Assembly (NCBI GenBank): GCA_031428275.1
Contig: JANPPC010000013.1
Location: forward strand, 1 to 64,000
Direction: 5' to 3'
Source: Pseudobdellovibrio sp031428275
GTDB taxonomy: Bacteria > Bdellovibrionota > Bdellovibrionia > Bdellovibrionales > Bdellovibrionaceae
Length of the DNA stretch: 64,000 nt
In this document: positions 1 through 9,712 of the stretch, one piece after another
Layout of the letters: the number at the start of each line of letters is the position of its first letter
How positions within the stretch are numbered: position 1 is the first letter of the stretch
Notes under the pieces: generated by a model
What the model was told of the DNA's origin: nothing
What the model saw: the letters and a program-made list of their open reading frames with translations, nothing else
The model's database searches: none
Position numbers and translations under genes: made by a program

Positions 1-2190
1 AAAGCTCCTGTTAAACGAGAGTCATCTCCCGCCGCCACAGTTCCAGCGCCTGTGCCAACATTAAGAACCGCTGCTCCGCCTAAGCCCAAGTTACTACGAG
101 TCGCTGCTGAGTTCGTTAATGTCGCCATTCCTGCATTTGAAATCGATACGTCACCCGAAATCGTACGGGCTTGTGCGATGTTCGAACCATTACCGATATA
201 GAAGTTGCCAGATGCTAGTGAGCTTGATGTCGCATCTGTAATACCGTAACCAGCGATCGTTGTTGGCGTACCGGTTACTTTGCTCCAGTTCACGTTTAAG
301 ATCTTCGCGTTTGTAATCGCGTTGTTGTTAACCGTTAATACACCCGCTGAGTTGATCATTGCGTCGCCCGATAAAACTTGCGCTTGCGCTAAGCTAGATC
401 CGTTACCCACAAAGATGCTGCCGGTAGCTAATGCCGGGCTTAATTTACCAGAGAAAGTCGTGTAATCACTTGAAGTGATATAACCTTCGTTAAAAGTATC
501 AGCTTGTGACATAAAAATAATAGGAGTCGATGTACTATTTAACACTGACAATGGCGGTGCCGCTGATACATTTGTAACTGTACCGCCGCTACCGGCAGCC
601 GAACCTACTTTAACCCATGAAGCCCCGTTATCGCGGTAAATTTCTGCCGTGTCAGTTGCGATATAAACACGACCTGCAGGTCCAGGTACAGGTTTCGCAG
701 CGTTTAGGCCCGCTTGCATTGAAGAAACCCCGCCCGCATTCGTTAAAATAGCGTCGATAATTCCGTACCCTGCAATTGTGTTCGGAGTTGACGTAATTTT
801 GCTCCACGAAACTCCGGCAATTTTTGCATCGGTCACAGCTAAGTTATTAATTTTTGAGGTCGTGATCGCGTTGTTATTGATTGTTAGTGTACCATCTGTT
901 GAAATGCCCGCGTCACCGCTCATCATAACGCCAGCTGCAACGTTGGATCCGTTACCAACAAAAATGTTTGCATTCAGTAAAGCATTTGAAGACGGCGTGT
1001 AACCTAAAGCTGTTGTGATATCTGTTGATATCATCGCAACTGAAGCCGTTACGCGACCTTTTGTGTCGTAAGTTGTTTTGAATCCCGTTCCGCCTCCACC
1101 AATCACAGCCAGTGTTGGGTTCGGCAAGGTACCAGATAAATCACCGCTTAATGCCGTTGAAGTTTGGTAAGCTCCTGTTAAACGAGAGTCATCACCCGCC
1201 GCTACCGTTCCAGTCACGGTACCAACATTTAGAACGGCTGCACCGCCTAAACCTAGGTTCGTTCTAGTCGCTGCCGAATTTGTTAATGTCGCTATTCCGG
1301 TATTTGAAATCGATACGTCACCTGAAATCGTGCGGGCTTGTGCTAAGTTAGAACCATTACCGATATAGAAATTACCTGATGCTAACGAACTTGATGTCGC
1401 ATCTGTAATACCGTAACCAGCTATCGTTGTTGGTGTACCGGTTACTTTGCTCCAGTTCACGTTCAAGATCTTCGCGTTCGTAATCGCGTTGTTATCAATT
1501 GTTAAGATACCTAAGTTTGATAAAGTTGCATCTCCTGATAAAACCTGCGCTTGAGCTAAACCTGAACCGTTACCTACGAAAATATTGCTCGTAGCTAATG
1601 TTGAATTTAATTTACCAGTGAAATTCGTGTAATCACTTGAAGTAATATAACCTTCATTTGTCGCGCCGGCCTGGGTCATCGATATAATCGGAGTCGATGT
1701 ACTGTTTAGAACAGTCAGTGGCGGTGCCGCTGATACATTCGTGACTGTACCACCGCTACCTAATGCCGATCCCACTTTGACCCAAGATGAACCATCGTCA
1801 CGGTAAATTTCGGCTGTGTCCGTAGTGATGTAAACGCGACCTGCAGATCCCGCAACCGGTTTTGCTGAGTTCAAACCCGCTTGCATAGACGATACACCGC
1901 CTGCATTTGTTAAGATCGCATCTAAAATTCCGTAGCCCGCGATCGAATTTGGCGTTGAAGTAATTTTACTCCATGAAACTCCGGCAATTTTTGCATCGGT
2001 CACCGCTAAGTTATTAATTTTTGAAGTCGTTATCGCGTTTGCAACAACTGTAACCGTGCCGTCCATTGAAATACTGGCGTCACCAATCATCGCTACGCCG
2101 GCGGCTAAGTTTGCCGCACTACCAACATAAATATTACCTGCGGTTAATGCATTTGATGTCGGAGTATAACCTAAAGCTGTTGTCACTTGC
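1..2190 (-). repeat. 1167-bp in-frame tandem repeat inside the fibre gene
   Basis: The sequence from position 4 recurs from position 1171 with a period of 1167 bp (389 codons). Similarity continues to about 2180, where the second unit diverges. Both units carry the same ordered motifs, and differences are mainly at third codon positions. This points to an internal duplication kept under protein-level selection. Further units may lie beyond the left edge. Confidence 0.8.
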
Positions 2191-3902
2191 GAAGAGGTCA
2201 CTGCGTAAGGTTGGCAAGTTAAGTTGTCATTGATTGAATTGTACGACAAAGCTTCGCCGGTCGTGCACGGGCCCGCCGCCATCATCCAGTTACCAGCCAG
2301 CGTTGATTTGATGTCGCCAATATTTAAGAACTTAGCCGCAGCTACGTTACCAGCATCACCGATCCATGCTTGGCCAGTCGGCAGCACAGTCGCTAATTTA
2401 TTATTAAAGATATTCCAGTCACCAGAAGAAAGGTAACCGTTCGTCGTTGCAGATGATTGCGTGATCGAAATGTTTGGCGTGGCTCCGCCCGAAGACATGA
2501 TTGGTAAGGTAGCCCCAACTGAAGTAACCGAACCTGCCGTTGGTGAATCCCATATCAAGTTTCCGGTGCCATCTGTTTTCAAAACAAAACCAGCAGAACC
2601 CGCGTCACCTGGTAAAGTTAAAGTGTAGTCACCAGAAAAAACTGTCGGAGATCTCAGACGAATCGAATTCGTATTCGCGCCATCAAATAAGTAAAGATTA
2701 TTTCCAGAAAAGTTTGTTGCTCGCGCAGTTACGAAAGATGAATTACCTAATCCATCACGCTTAACAATCGTACTTACCGTCGACAACGGGGTCGCCGCAA
2801 TAGTGTCTCCGACTGAAGTATTGATTTGCGCGGCCGTTCGGCCACCCACCGTAGCTACAGTTGGGCCCGGGTAAGCACCGGTTAAGTCTCCGCTAGCTGC
2901 TGATCCCGCTTGAATTGAACCCAATAATCGTGAGTCATTACCCGCCGCAACTGTTCCAGCTGCTGTACCAACATTAACTGTTAAAATCGGAGTTAAAGTA
3001 TTATTCGTTACGGTTAAATACGCGTTCGCAGAACTTACGTTCGTAACTGTACCCAACGAGTCATTATCAACGCCCGGTGCCCAAGCTGCGCCGTTATACT
3101 TCATGATCTGACCTGGTGTGGGCGCTGTCGCAGATACATTCGTTCCGCGAATCCTTGAAACAACCGTCGCGCTTTGCGTTCCCGTAATATCACCGGCTAA
3201 CGAGCCTGTGAAACCGACGGCCGGGCTACCCGATAGCAAATACTGGCCACTTGTTCCACCGATTAAGTCCATTAGCTCGGTGTACTGGGCGTTACTTAAT
3301 GGGCCGACGTTGCCGGGGTTACCCATTGCATCGACAACTCTTACTAAAGCGTCGACACCGAAACCACCAACATTCAAAGATTCAATCGCCGACGGAACAT
3401 AAGAAACCGTTTGCGTTGGAAGCGGTTCATAGACCCCGGGCGCCATTGTTGAATCATTAAAACCAATAACTATACGACGCGTATCTGTTGGCGACGGGCT
3501 GTAGCTAAATGCTGATCCGCTATTACAAGCAGAGGCGGCTAAAGAAAAAGCACCGAAAGTATTCTTATTGCTGAAAATCTGCTGAACTGTGTAACCACTT
3601 GCATCCGTGCGGATTCCTGAACCGTTATTAATACCTAGTATGAAAACACCATTAGATAAAGTTTTTGATTGAATCTCTTCGTACATAATACAGTTATCTA
3701 AAGATGTCGTTGGTGTTCGCACTTGTAGTCTGAATGAAACTATTCCGCTTACACCCAAGTTTGTAACGCTATCGACTATTCTTCCATGATAACTCATTTG
3801 CGGGCCCGTCTGCGCGAACGCATCGAAACCTAAAAGAAGTATCGTAAAAAATACTGCAACGACGTACTGAATGGTCGTATTTTTTATACCGATGTTTTTC
3901 AT
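1..3902 (-). CDS. Giant secreted repeat/fibre protein (3' end outside window)
   Basis: One open frame of 1300 codons runs from the ATG at 3902 to the left edge without a stop, so the C-terminus is missing. It begins with a signal peptide (MKN, hydrophobic core, cleavage near AFA-QTG). The body is rich in Gly, Ala, Thr, Ser and Asn, with phage-tail-fibre-like motifs: GDLTGAYPGPTVA near residue 350, ALGYTP elements, and repeated NAKILNVNWSKVTGTP and GNGSNLAQARTISGDV elements. Such proteins usually end in an S74 self-cleaving chaperone domain, which would lie outside the window. The start overlaps the upstream lipoprotein stop (ATGA), with AGGAG just before it, so translation is coupled. The signal peptide argues for a bacterial surface fibre rather than prophage. 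The exact role, such as prey or surface adhesion, is inference. Confidence 0.8.
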   Translation of the reverse strand, partial: MKNIGIKNTTIQYVVAVFFTILLLGFDAFAQTGPQMSYHGRIVDSVTNLGVSGIVSFRLQVRTPTTSLDNCIMYEEIQSKTLSNGVFILGINNGSGIRTDASGYTVQQIFSNKNTFGAFSLAASACNSGSAFSYSPSPTDTRRIVIGFNDSTMAPGVYEPLPTQTVSYVPSAIESLNVGGFGVDALVRVVDAMGNPGNVGPLSNAQYTELMDLIGGTSGQYLLSGSPAVGFTGSLAGDITGTQSATVVSRIRGTNVSATAPTPGQIMKYNGAAWAPGVDNDSLGTVTNVSSANAYLTVTNNTLTPILTVNVGTAAGTVAAGNDSRLLGSIQAGSAASGDLTGAYPGPTVATVGGRTAAQINTSVGDTIAATPLSTVSTIVKRDGLGNSSFVTARATNFSGNNLYLFDGANTNSIRLRSPTVFSGDYTLTLPGDAGSAGFVLKTDGTGNLIWDSPTAGSVTSVGATLPIMSSGGATPNISITQSSATTNGYLSSGDWNIFNNKLATVLPTGQAWIGDAGNVAAAKFLNIGDIKSTLAGNWMMAAGPCTTGEALSYNSINDNLTCQPYAVTSSQVTTALGYTPTSNALTAGNIYVGSAANLAAGVAMIGDASISMDGTVTVVANAITTSKINNLAVTDAKIAGVSWSKITSTPNSIAGYGILDAILTNAGGVSSMQAGLNSAKPVAGSAGRVYITTDTAEIYRDDGSSWVKVGSALGSGGTVTNVSAAPPLTVLNSTSTPIISMTQAGATNEGYITSSDYTNFTGKLNSTLATSNIFVGNGSGLAQAQVLSGDATLSNLGILTIDNNAITNAKILNVNWSKVTGTPTTIAGYGITDATSSSLASGNFYIGNGSNLAQARTISGDVSISNTGIATLTNSAATRTNLGLGGAAVLNVGTVTGTVAAGDDSRLTGAYQTSTALSGDLSGTLPNPTLAVIGGGGTGFKTTYDTKGRVTASVAMISTDITTALGYTPSSNALLNANIFVGNGSNVAAGVMMSGDAGISTDGTLTINNNAITTSKINNLAVTDAKIAGVSWSKITSTPNTIAGYGIIDAILTNAGGVSSMQAGLNAAKPVPGPAGRVYIATDTAEIYRDNGASWVKVGSAAGSGGTVTNVSAAPPLSVLNSTSTPIIFMSQADTFNEGYITSSDYTTFSGKLSPALATGSIFVGNGSSLAQAQVLSGDAMINSAGVLTVNNNAITNAKILNVNWSKVTGTPTTIAGYGITDATSSSLASGNFYIGNGSNIAQARTISGDVSISNAGMATLTNSAATRSNLGLGGAAVLNVGTGAGTVAAGDDSRLTGA

Positions 3903-4933
3903 TGGCCAGCTCCTGAAAGAATATTTTCTTGAGAGTTCATGTAAACTTTGTATTTGCCTGAGGGAGTCGTAATTGTAGAAGGCGGTGGCGTGCCGGCCGG
4001 AAAATTTCCGTCAATTATAGTTTCCGGAGCACTATAACTTAACGTCGGGTAAGTCGCATCGCTAATACTAGCATGCGTAACTAAAGTCGAATTCACAGTT
4101 TTGACCGTCGTATTTAAACCTGGTGTGTTCTCGTATTGCGTGCTAGCCGCAATAAATTCATTACCGCGAAATTTAAAACGAGTCGGCTGAGCCTGAACGA
4201 CCTGACTGTTTCTTGAACCGATCGAGTTACGAGCCGTTATATAGAAATCGTATTCAAGACCATTTGTTAAACCCGTTACCTTGTAAGGTGAGGTCACACG
4301 CGGAATTGACGTGTACGCCGTCGTACCTGTTTCACGGTAGTACAGGGTGTAAAAACCAGACGTAAAACCCAGGTTACCAATCATGTAGGCAGCATTCTGC
4401 CAAGTTAGATCAACTGATCTGTCTCCGCCCTCGGCATCCGTAATTAAAAAATTACCCGGGGTAAGAATGTGTACCACAGTCAATTTAAAGTCCTGCTTGG
4501 CGTGCGTCCAGAAATCGTAAAGATCAACGGTGATATTAACAACTCCGAATTGTAAATTTTTAGGGCTTAAGGTTAATGTACAATTTGGGTAAGTTCCACC
4601 AACGACCATACCTGATGAATCAATTAAAGTATTATTTGCAGAGTAAGCTTTCACAAAAACTAGTGAGCAAACCATGAATGTATCTGGATCGTTGATTGTA
4701 AACGGAATTGTTTGTACGTCATTCTCGTCCATAATGAAATCTGGGAAAGCACTTAAGACGGGCGGGCCCGACGGGTTATGCTTACCCGGTTCAAATAGTG
4801 GGTCTAGCTTAGATTTACCGCCGCCCAGTGGATTTAAATCACAACCCGTGGCGAAAATAAACAATAAGCTAGCGCCTATATTAAAAAGTTTTTTCACAAA
4901 TAACGTACTAATAAAAAACCTTCCTTGGTTCAT
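3899..4933 (-). CDS. Fibronectin type III lipoprotein
   Basis: 344 aa. The N-terminus has a hydrophobic segment followed by FATGC-DLN, a plausible lipobox with Cys near residue 31, so an envelope lipoprotein is likely. Residues about 155-250 look like a fibronectin type III domain (DLTWQNA, YTLYYRETGT, VTGLTNGLEYDFYITARN). The region before it resembles a cadherin/Ig-like fold (FIMDENDVQTIPFTINDPD). The C-terminal ~90 residues are Thr/Ser/Pro-rich and unassigned. It lies 12 bp after the LysM protein and overlaps the fibre gene start by 4 bp, so it is probably co-translated with the fibre. A tether or assembly role for the fibre is inferred from position only. Confidence 0.75.
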   Translation of the reverse strand: MNQGRFFISTLFVKKLFNIGASLLFIFATGCDLNPLGGGKSKLDPLFEPGKHNPSGPPVLSAFPDFIMDENDVQTIPFTINDPDTFMVCSLVFVKAYSANNTLIDSSGMVVGGTYPNCTLTLSPKNLQFGVVNITVDLYDFWTHAKQDFKLTVVHILTPGNFLITDAEGGDRSVDLTWQNAAYMIGNLGFTSGFYTLYYRETGTTAYTSIPRVTSPYKVTGLTNGLEYDFYITARNSIGSRNSQVVQAQPTRFKFRGNEFIAASTQYENTPGLNTTVKTVNSTLVTHASISDATYPTLSYSAPETIIDGNFPAGTPPPSTITTPSGKYKVYMNSQENILSGAGQ

Positions 4934-4945
4934 TATAGTTGATAA

Positions 4946-6169
4946 CTACCAATCTTTCAGCTTCCATGCATAACCAAACTTGATTCCCAGCTCTGAACTC
5001 TTCTGAAGCAAAATCTGCGTATCTTGCTGAGACACCTCATACTTAAGAGTCCCAAAAACATACTCTTTCACGCGATCATGTTGAACCGAAAGTGAAATAT
5101 CAAATCCCGTACCTGGCTTTACTTCGTAACCACTCGTTGAGGCGCCTTGCAAGCTTAACAGCCCGAGCTCAGCATCGAAGCGATACTTTCCAGATTGATG
5201 AAACATGTAACTAAACGCGCCCCTGAAAACTAAAATCGGTACAGCGTTAACGACGACGCCGCCATCTTCAAACAACACAATGAACTCTTTAGTGAAACGG
5301 TAGAAAAGTTTTTCTGTCTGACTTAAACCCAAACTAAAACCAAACGGACCGGTTTCATACCTAGCATCTGCGAAGACACTTGCTATACCCTTTTTACTTT
5401 GTTCAATCGGTCTTTCGCGAACTTCGGGGTGAATTTCATTATTAAGATACGAGAATCCTAAATTTGTACGAAAGTTTTCAAACCAGTAATTGTGCCAACC
5501 AAAACCCAGCTCTGGATTTAACTTACTAAGCAACGTTCCTTCACCATTCGTCGTGGCATCTACCCCATCGTAACGATTGTACCAAGCTCCGCCTAAGACA
5601 TAAATTGCCGAGTAACGTGTGATACATTCAGTACCCGTCCATTCGCCATCACAAATCATACGATAGCGCAAGGCTTCAGACATTTCTTCTGAGGGCGCGC
5701 CTTCGGCCTGCGTGTCAACCTGCTCGCCTGATGCCACATCGTTTTGAATAATTTCAATAGCTTCATTTTTCTGCTCGCGGGGAATAACTGCGGGCGCGAC
5801 GCTGATTGAAACATTTTTCTTATACTCAAACGCTTCTAACGTGATAATCCGGTCTTCACCTCTGTCTAGCATGCGCCAGCCGTTGGTTTGCTCTTCGCAC
5901 GAAAAAGGAAGCGTAATTTCGTCGCCGGGTTGAATCACATTTTGGTTGGGTAAGTTATTTACTTTAAGCAATTTTTCAAGCGTGCCACCCGTGCCAAAGA
6001 CGGGTTCTAACTTGAAAGTACGAAGTATTTCAGCAATGTGATCGCTTTTTTTAACAATGTATTTCGTCGGTTTTGAAACAGGTGTACAAACGTCGGCATT
6101 CGATTTTTGCAAAAAACCAAACACGATCAAAGTGGTGACAAAAAATAATTTTACTATTGCATTCATCAA
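4946..6169 (-). CDS. LysM-domain protein with C-terminal outer-membrane barrel
   Basis: 407 aa with a signal peptide (about residues 1-25, ending near NADV). Residues about 33-92 form a LysM peptidoglycan-binding module (KYIVKKSDHIAEILRTF, then NVIQPGDEITLPF). A short acidic linker follows. The C-terminal ~220 residues have alternating hydrophobic/polar beta strands rich in Tyr, Phe and Gly (YVLGGAWYNRY, ELGFGWHNYWF, GFSLGLSQTEK), ending in FGYAWKLKDW, as expected for an outer-membrane beta-barrel. It may anchor the outer membrane to peptidoglycan or form the exit or attachment site for the neighbouring lipoprotein and fibre. The function is not established. It sits between the TPR lipoprotein and the FN3 lipoprotein in one minus-strand run. 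Confidence 0.7.
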   Translation of the reverse strand: MMNAIVKLFFVTTLIVFGFLQKSNADVCTPVSKPTKYIVKKSDHIAEILRTFKLEPVFGTGGTLEKLLKVNNLPNQNVIQPGDEITLPFSCEEQTNGWRMLDRGEDRIITLEAFEYKKNVSISVAPAVIPREQKNEAIEIIQNDVASGEQVDTQAEGAPSEEMSEALRYRMICDGEWTGTECITRYSAIYVLGGAWYNRYDGVDATTNGEGTLLSKLNPELGFGWHNYWFENFRTNLGFSYLNNEIHPEVRERPIEQSKKGIASVFADARYETGPFGFSLGLSQTEKLFYRFTKEFIVLFEDGGVVVNAVPILVFRGAFSYMFHQSGKYRFDAELGLLSLQGASTSGYEVKPGTGFDISLSVQHDRVKEYVFGTLKYEVSQQDTQILLQKSSELGIKFGYAWKLKDW

Positions 6170-6218
6170 GATTAATTATTTCAAGCACTTAGCTTAAAAT
6201 AAAGATATCATCTTGATG

Positions 6219-7976
6219 CTAGCGATTTTCTAGACTGGCCGGAAGCCGCGCTGGACTTGAGTTCAGAGGTTCACTGTCAACCGACTTAGTTTGAATTTTA
6301 AAGATCAATCTCGACCTTAGACTGCTCTTGTTCTCCAAATTATCGGCTACTCGCTTGAATTCCAAGGCCTTCGTACTTACGTCACCCCAACCATAGACTT
6401 GCGCCAAAGAACTGGCATAGAAGTGTTCTTTCGGATTTTCTTCATAAAACTCTTCAAAAAGCGCAACAGCCTCGCTAGACCGATTTTGGTCCATAAGAGC
6501 CCAAGCCAGCAAGGGTTGTATGTTTTTGTTTTGTGATTTAAGTTCAAGCGCTTTCCGGGCAAAAAATTCGACTTCTTTGGAATTTTTGTTTTTTAAGTAC
6601 CATAATTCAGTTAAAACAGAATAAATATTTGCACTTTTAGGATTTAAACGAATCGCAATCGCAATTTGTTTTCTGAACGATTTTTGATTTCGTAAACGGT
6701 AATGTACGAATGCAAATTTAAGTCGTAAATCTTCATCTTTGGGATAAAAGCCAATACCTTTTTCAAGCAGTGCGACAGTTTCAACAAAACGTTTTGTTTC
6801 GATTAAGAAGTCAGCGTAAGTTTTGTAAAGTATTAACTGATCCGGCCTTTGATTGTGCGCTTTACGAATTCGATTGATCGCCTCGTCATGCTGACTACGC
6901 TGCTTTTCTTGAAGTGCAATTCGCGTCTGTGCCTCGCCAAAATAGTCTGATGATAACGGGATCTTCTCTAGCACAGTCATTGCTTCGGCTATCTTATTCT
7001 GATTCTGGTAAAGATAAGCTAGATACATTCGTGGCTCATCCATTTCGCGACGACTCAGCAAGCTTAGATATAGCTTTTCTGCCTTATTGTAATCATTAAT
7101 TAGAAAATAAATATGCGCTTTTTTTAGGTCGACCAAGTAAATGTCACTGGTCCAAGTGCGCTGCTTATCAAGCTCCCGTAGCGCCACATCGTAATTTTCT
7201 AATTGAACAGCGGCGTATGATAAATTTTCAGAAACTTGCAAATCGTAATCGTGAGTTTGACCATAGCTCTCTAGCGCAACCAAAGCTTCAGCAAACTTTT
7301 GCTGTAAGAACAAATCAGCAACATATTCCGAAGCAATTTTCTTGTCACGCGGGTTAATTAAGTAAGCTTCGCTTAATGTCTTACGATAAATTTCAGTATT
7401 TTTTAGCGTCTTAAAAATCATGGCCCGTTGAAAAACCGCTTCAGAAAGGCGGTCGTATCCTGGGCTAAATCTGTTTAGTGTCGACAAGGCTTCCTGGTAT
7501 TTCTTTTCAATTTTGAAAATATAAAAAGTCGCCCAGATGGCTTGTTCATTTTCAGGTTCTAAACTTAAAAGAGCTGCGTAAGCTTCGCGCGCCTTAGAAT
7601 AAATTTCTGAGGCTAAATAAAGGTTTCCTAATTTATAAAGAACTAGTCTATTTTTCGGATCTAAGCGCAAAGCCTCGCCTAATTCGTAGGAGGCTAGATG
7701 CTCTTGTTTTTTCGCCAAGTAAGATTCGGCTAAATTTAGGCGTGCGGTCAAACGATTGCGGTTATGTAAAATCGATAGCCGATAGGTTTCGATTGCCTTT
7801 TCGTGTTGATTATCTTGAGCGTACCCCAATGCGATTTGTTCATAGTACTCGGCCCGAGTGATTTTCTCAGGAAATAAATCTGACTTCACCGTTTGAATAG
7901 GTGGCAATTCAACTTCTTTGGTCGCGCAACCAAGAAAGCAACTGCACATTAAAATTAGAAAAATTAAATTTTTCAC
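6219..7976 (-). CDS. TPR-repeat lipoprotein
   Basis: 585 aa. The N-terminus MKNLIFLILMCSCFLGC-A is a clear lipoprotein signal with lipobox FLGC, so the protein should be lipid-anchored in the envelope. The rest is a long array of about 14-15 tetratricopeptide repeats, e.g. YEQIALGYAQDNQHEKAIETY near 45 and LYKLGNLYLASEIYSKAREAY near 110. TPR lipoproteins act as scaffolds for assembly or secretion complexes. It is the first gene of the four-gene minus-strand run that ends in the giant fibre, so an assembly scaffold for the fibre is a reasonable inference. It is divergent from the TMTC-like gene at 8088. Confidence 0.8.
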   Translation of the reverse strand: MKNLIFLILMCSCFLGCATKEVELPPIQTVKSDLFPEKITRAEYYEQIALGYAQDNQHEKAIETYRLSILHNRNRLTARLNLAESYLAKKQEHLASYELGEALRLDPKNRLVLYKLGNLYLASEIYSKAREAYAALLSLEPENEQAIWATFYIFKIEKKYQEALSTLNRFSPGYDRLSEAVFQRAMIFKTLKNTEIYRKTLSEAYLINPRDKKIASEYVADLFLQQKFAEALVALESYGQTHDYDLQVSENLSYAAVQLENYDVALRELDKQRTWTSDIYLVDLKKAHIYFLINDYNKAEKLYLSLLSRREMDEPRMYLAYLYQNQNKIAEAMTVLEKIPLSSDYFGEAQTRIALQEKQRSQHDEAINRIRKAHNQRPDQLILYKTYADFLIETKRFVETVALLEKGIGFYPKDEDLRLKFAFVHYRLRNQKSFRKQIAIAIRLNPKSANIYSVLTELWYLKNKNSKEVEFFARKALELKSQNKNIQPLLAWALMDQNRSSEAVALFEEFYEENPKEHFYASSLAQVYGWGDVSTKALEFKRVADNLENKSSLRSRLIFKIQTKSVDSEPLNSSPARLPASLENR

Positions 7977-8087
7977 TCTGGTATTGATCGGCTTTATCGT
8001 AGCTCGACTTAACTAGACCAAGGTTGGGTAAAAACAGATGCAGCGTTCGTCAGTGACGTGTAGGTTCTGATTAGTTAAATTTGTTCA

Positions 8088-9686
8088 GTGATATTCAGAA
8101 GTCGTTCTTTTTTTACCAGCCTACCCGCCGCGATTTTACTATACCTGGTTATCGGGTTTGCTATTTTTGGCTCTTCATTTAGTAACGACTTTTTATTGGA
8201 TGATCAGCAACAAATTATCGACAATCCGTTTGTGCACAAGCTGGCTAGCTGGCCGGCCCACTTCAGCAATTCAACCATGGCGACCGGCAATCAGTTAGCC
8301 GGAATTTACTATAAACCTTTGATGATGATAACCTATAGTGCCGTCTGGAATATTTTCGGACCACAACCAAATGGCTTTCACATTGTTCAACTACTACTGC
8401 ATATCACAAACTGTTTATTGATATTTATTCTATTTTCTAAAATCTTTAAACTGAATCATCAGGTTTTTTTCATTTCATTATTTGCGGGCTTGATTTATCT
8501 TTGCCACCCGATCAATTCTGAAGCGGTTCTTTTCGCGGCCGACATGCAAGAGCCCCTGTATACTTTTTTTGGATTAAGCGCCCTCGTCACAATCGCAAGC
8601 TCGCGTTCAACGATGTCGATGGCCGCTGCCGCAGCTCTTTTACTTTGTAGCCTACTCAGTAAAGAAAGCGGTTTGCAGTATGTGGTAGCTTACTTCGCAT
8701 TTGCGGCTTTATTTCATCGTGAGCAAATTAGAAAAATCAGCGCCTTCATCGCAGTCGTTATCATTAGTTATTTGACCTTACGAATGGGCGTAGCGGGCTT
8801 AACTTCAGTTTTAGCGCACGAAATGAAAATTGCGCAAGCCGATTTACTGACGCGACTGATTTCAGTGCCCAAAATTCTAGCGCACTATATTTACTTGTTT
8901 GTGTTTCCGAAAGACATTTCGATCACTCAAGACTGGGTTGTAAATACCCTTTCACTAAATGATTTTTGGTTACCGTTATTAGCCGTAAGCATCGTTTTCG
9001 CAATCATTTTTTTTCAAATTCTAAAACATCGTAGCCAAAACTTTATTTTTTTTTCAGTCTGGTTTTTCTGCGGCTGGGGATTGCATTCGCAAATAGTACC
9101 CCTTGACGGAACAGTGTCTGACCGGTGGTTCTATTTTACGATGATTGGCTTAATCGGGATAATTTTCAGTTTTAAATTTCAAAAATTCAAATTTTCAAAA
9201 AAATTAGCCGTCACTTTTAGCGTGATCGCATTGACCATTTTGTCGTATCGAACCTACCTTAGAACTTTTGACTGGCAAACGCCGATGACACTTTTTCAGA
9301 AAGACCTGCAAGTCGAACCCAATTCGTTCTATTTAAATAATAATCTCGGGCTGGGTTACTTAGCTAAGGGTCAATACGAACAGTCGATCAGCTATTTCAA
9401 AAAAACGATCGAGGTCTCGAACAAAAAAAGTCGCGTATGGTACGTCGGTTGGACTAATCTTGGTTCTGCCTACTTATTTCGAAATCAGTTAGAAAACGCC
9501 GAAGCGGCACTGCGTATTGCCGCACAATCCGGCGATATTAAATCCTACCGTGCCCTTTCCGGAACTTACTTAGCTATGCAAAAAAACGACGAATTTGATG
9601 CTATTACGGCCAAAGCGTTACTCAGATATCCGGACGATGCCGTCATTTTAAAACTAATTGCCACCCAAAAAGACCGAAAACGATAG
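8088..9686 (+). CDS. TMTC-like membrane glycosyltransferase with TPRs
   Basis: 532 aa with a GTG start. About 9-10 hydrophobic segments occupy residues 12-390. After the first lies a short loop with DD at 38-39 and IIDNP ending at 47, the acidic pair and NP pattern seen in TMTC/GT-C-type integral membrane mannosyltransferases. Residues about 415-510 form two to three TPRs (YLNNNLGLGYLAKGQYEQSISYF type). In TMTC proteins the membrane part transfers a sugar from a lipid-linked donor and the TPRs face the substrate. Bacterial homologues are mostly uncharacterised, so donor and acceptor are unknown. It is divergent from the TPR lipoprotein/fibre operon, so modification of those surface proteins is possible but unproven. 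Confidence 0.6.
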   Translation: MIFRSRSFFTSLPAAILLYLVIGFAIFGSSFSNDFLLDDQQQIIDNPFVHKLASWPAHFSNSTMATGNQLAGIYYKPLMMITYSAVWNIFGPQPNGFHIVQLLLHITNCLLIFILFSKIFKLNHQVFFISLFAGLIYLCHPINSEAVLFAADMQEPLYTFFGLSALVTIASSRSTMSMAAAAALLLCSLLSKESGLQYVVAYFAFAALFHREQIRKISAFIAVVIISYLTLRMGVAGLTSVLAHEMKIAQADLLTRLISVPKILAHYIYLFVFPKDISITQDWVVNTLSLNDFWLPLLAVSIVFAIIFFQILKHRSQNFIFFSVWFFCGWGLHSQIVPLDGTVSDRWFYFTMIGLIGIIFSFKFQKFKFSKKLAVTFSVIALTILSYRTYLRTFDWQTPMTLFQKDLQVEPNSFYLNNNLGLGYLAKGQYEQSISYFKKTIEVSNKKSRVWYVGWTNLGSAYLFRNQLENAEAALRIAAQSGDIKSYRALSGTYLAMQKNDEFDAITAKALLRYPDDAVILKLIATQKDRKR

Positions 9687-9712
9687 CTTTTAATCGTCGA
9701 ATTACAAAAAAA

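Noticed and set aside
1..2190. CRISPR-like or IS-like repeats
   Set aside because: Repeat units are long, diverged at third codon positions and coding throughout, so they are protein repeats.
280..3460. Plus-strand frames of 60-94 codons across the first 3.5 kb
   Set aside because: They are antisense shadows of one continuous minus-strand fibre gene; none has a ribosome binding site.
1..6169. Prophage tail region
   Set aside because: The fibre carries a signal peptide and sits with lipoproteins; no phage structural, lysis or integrase gene is present.
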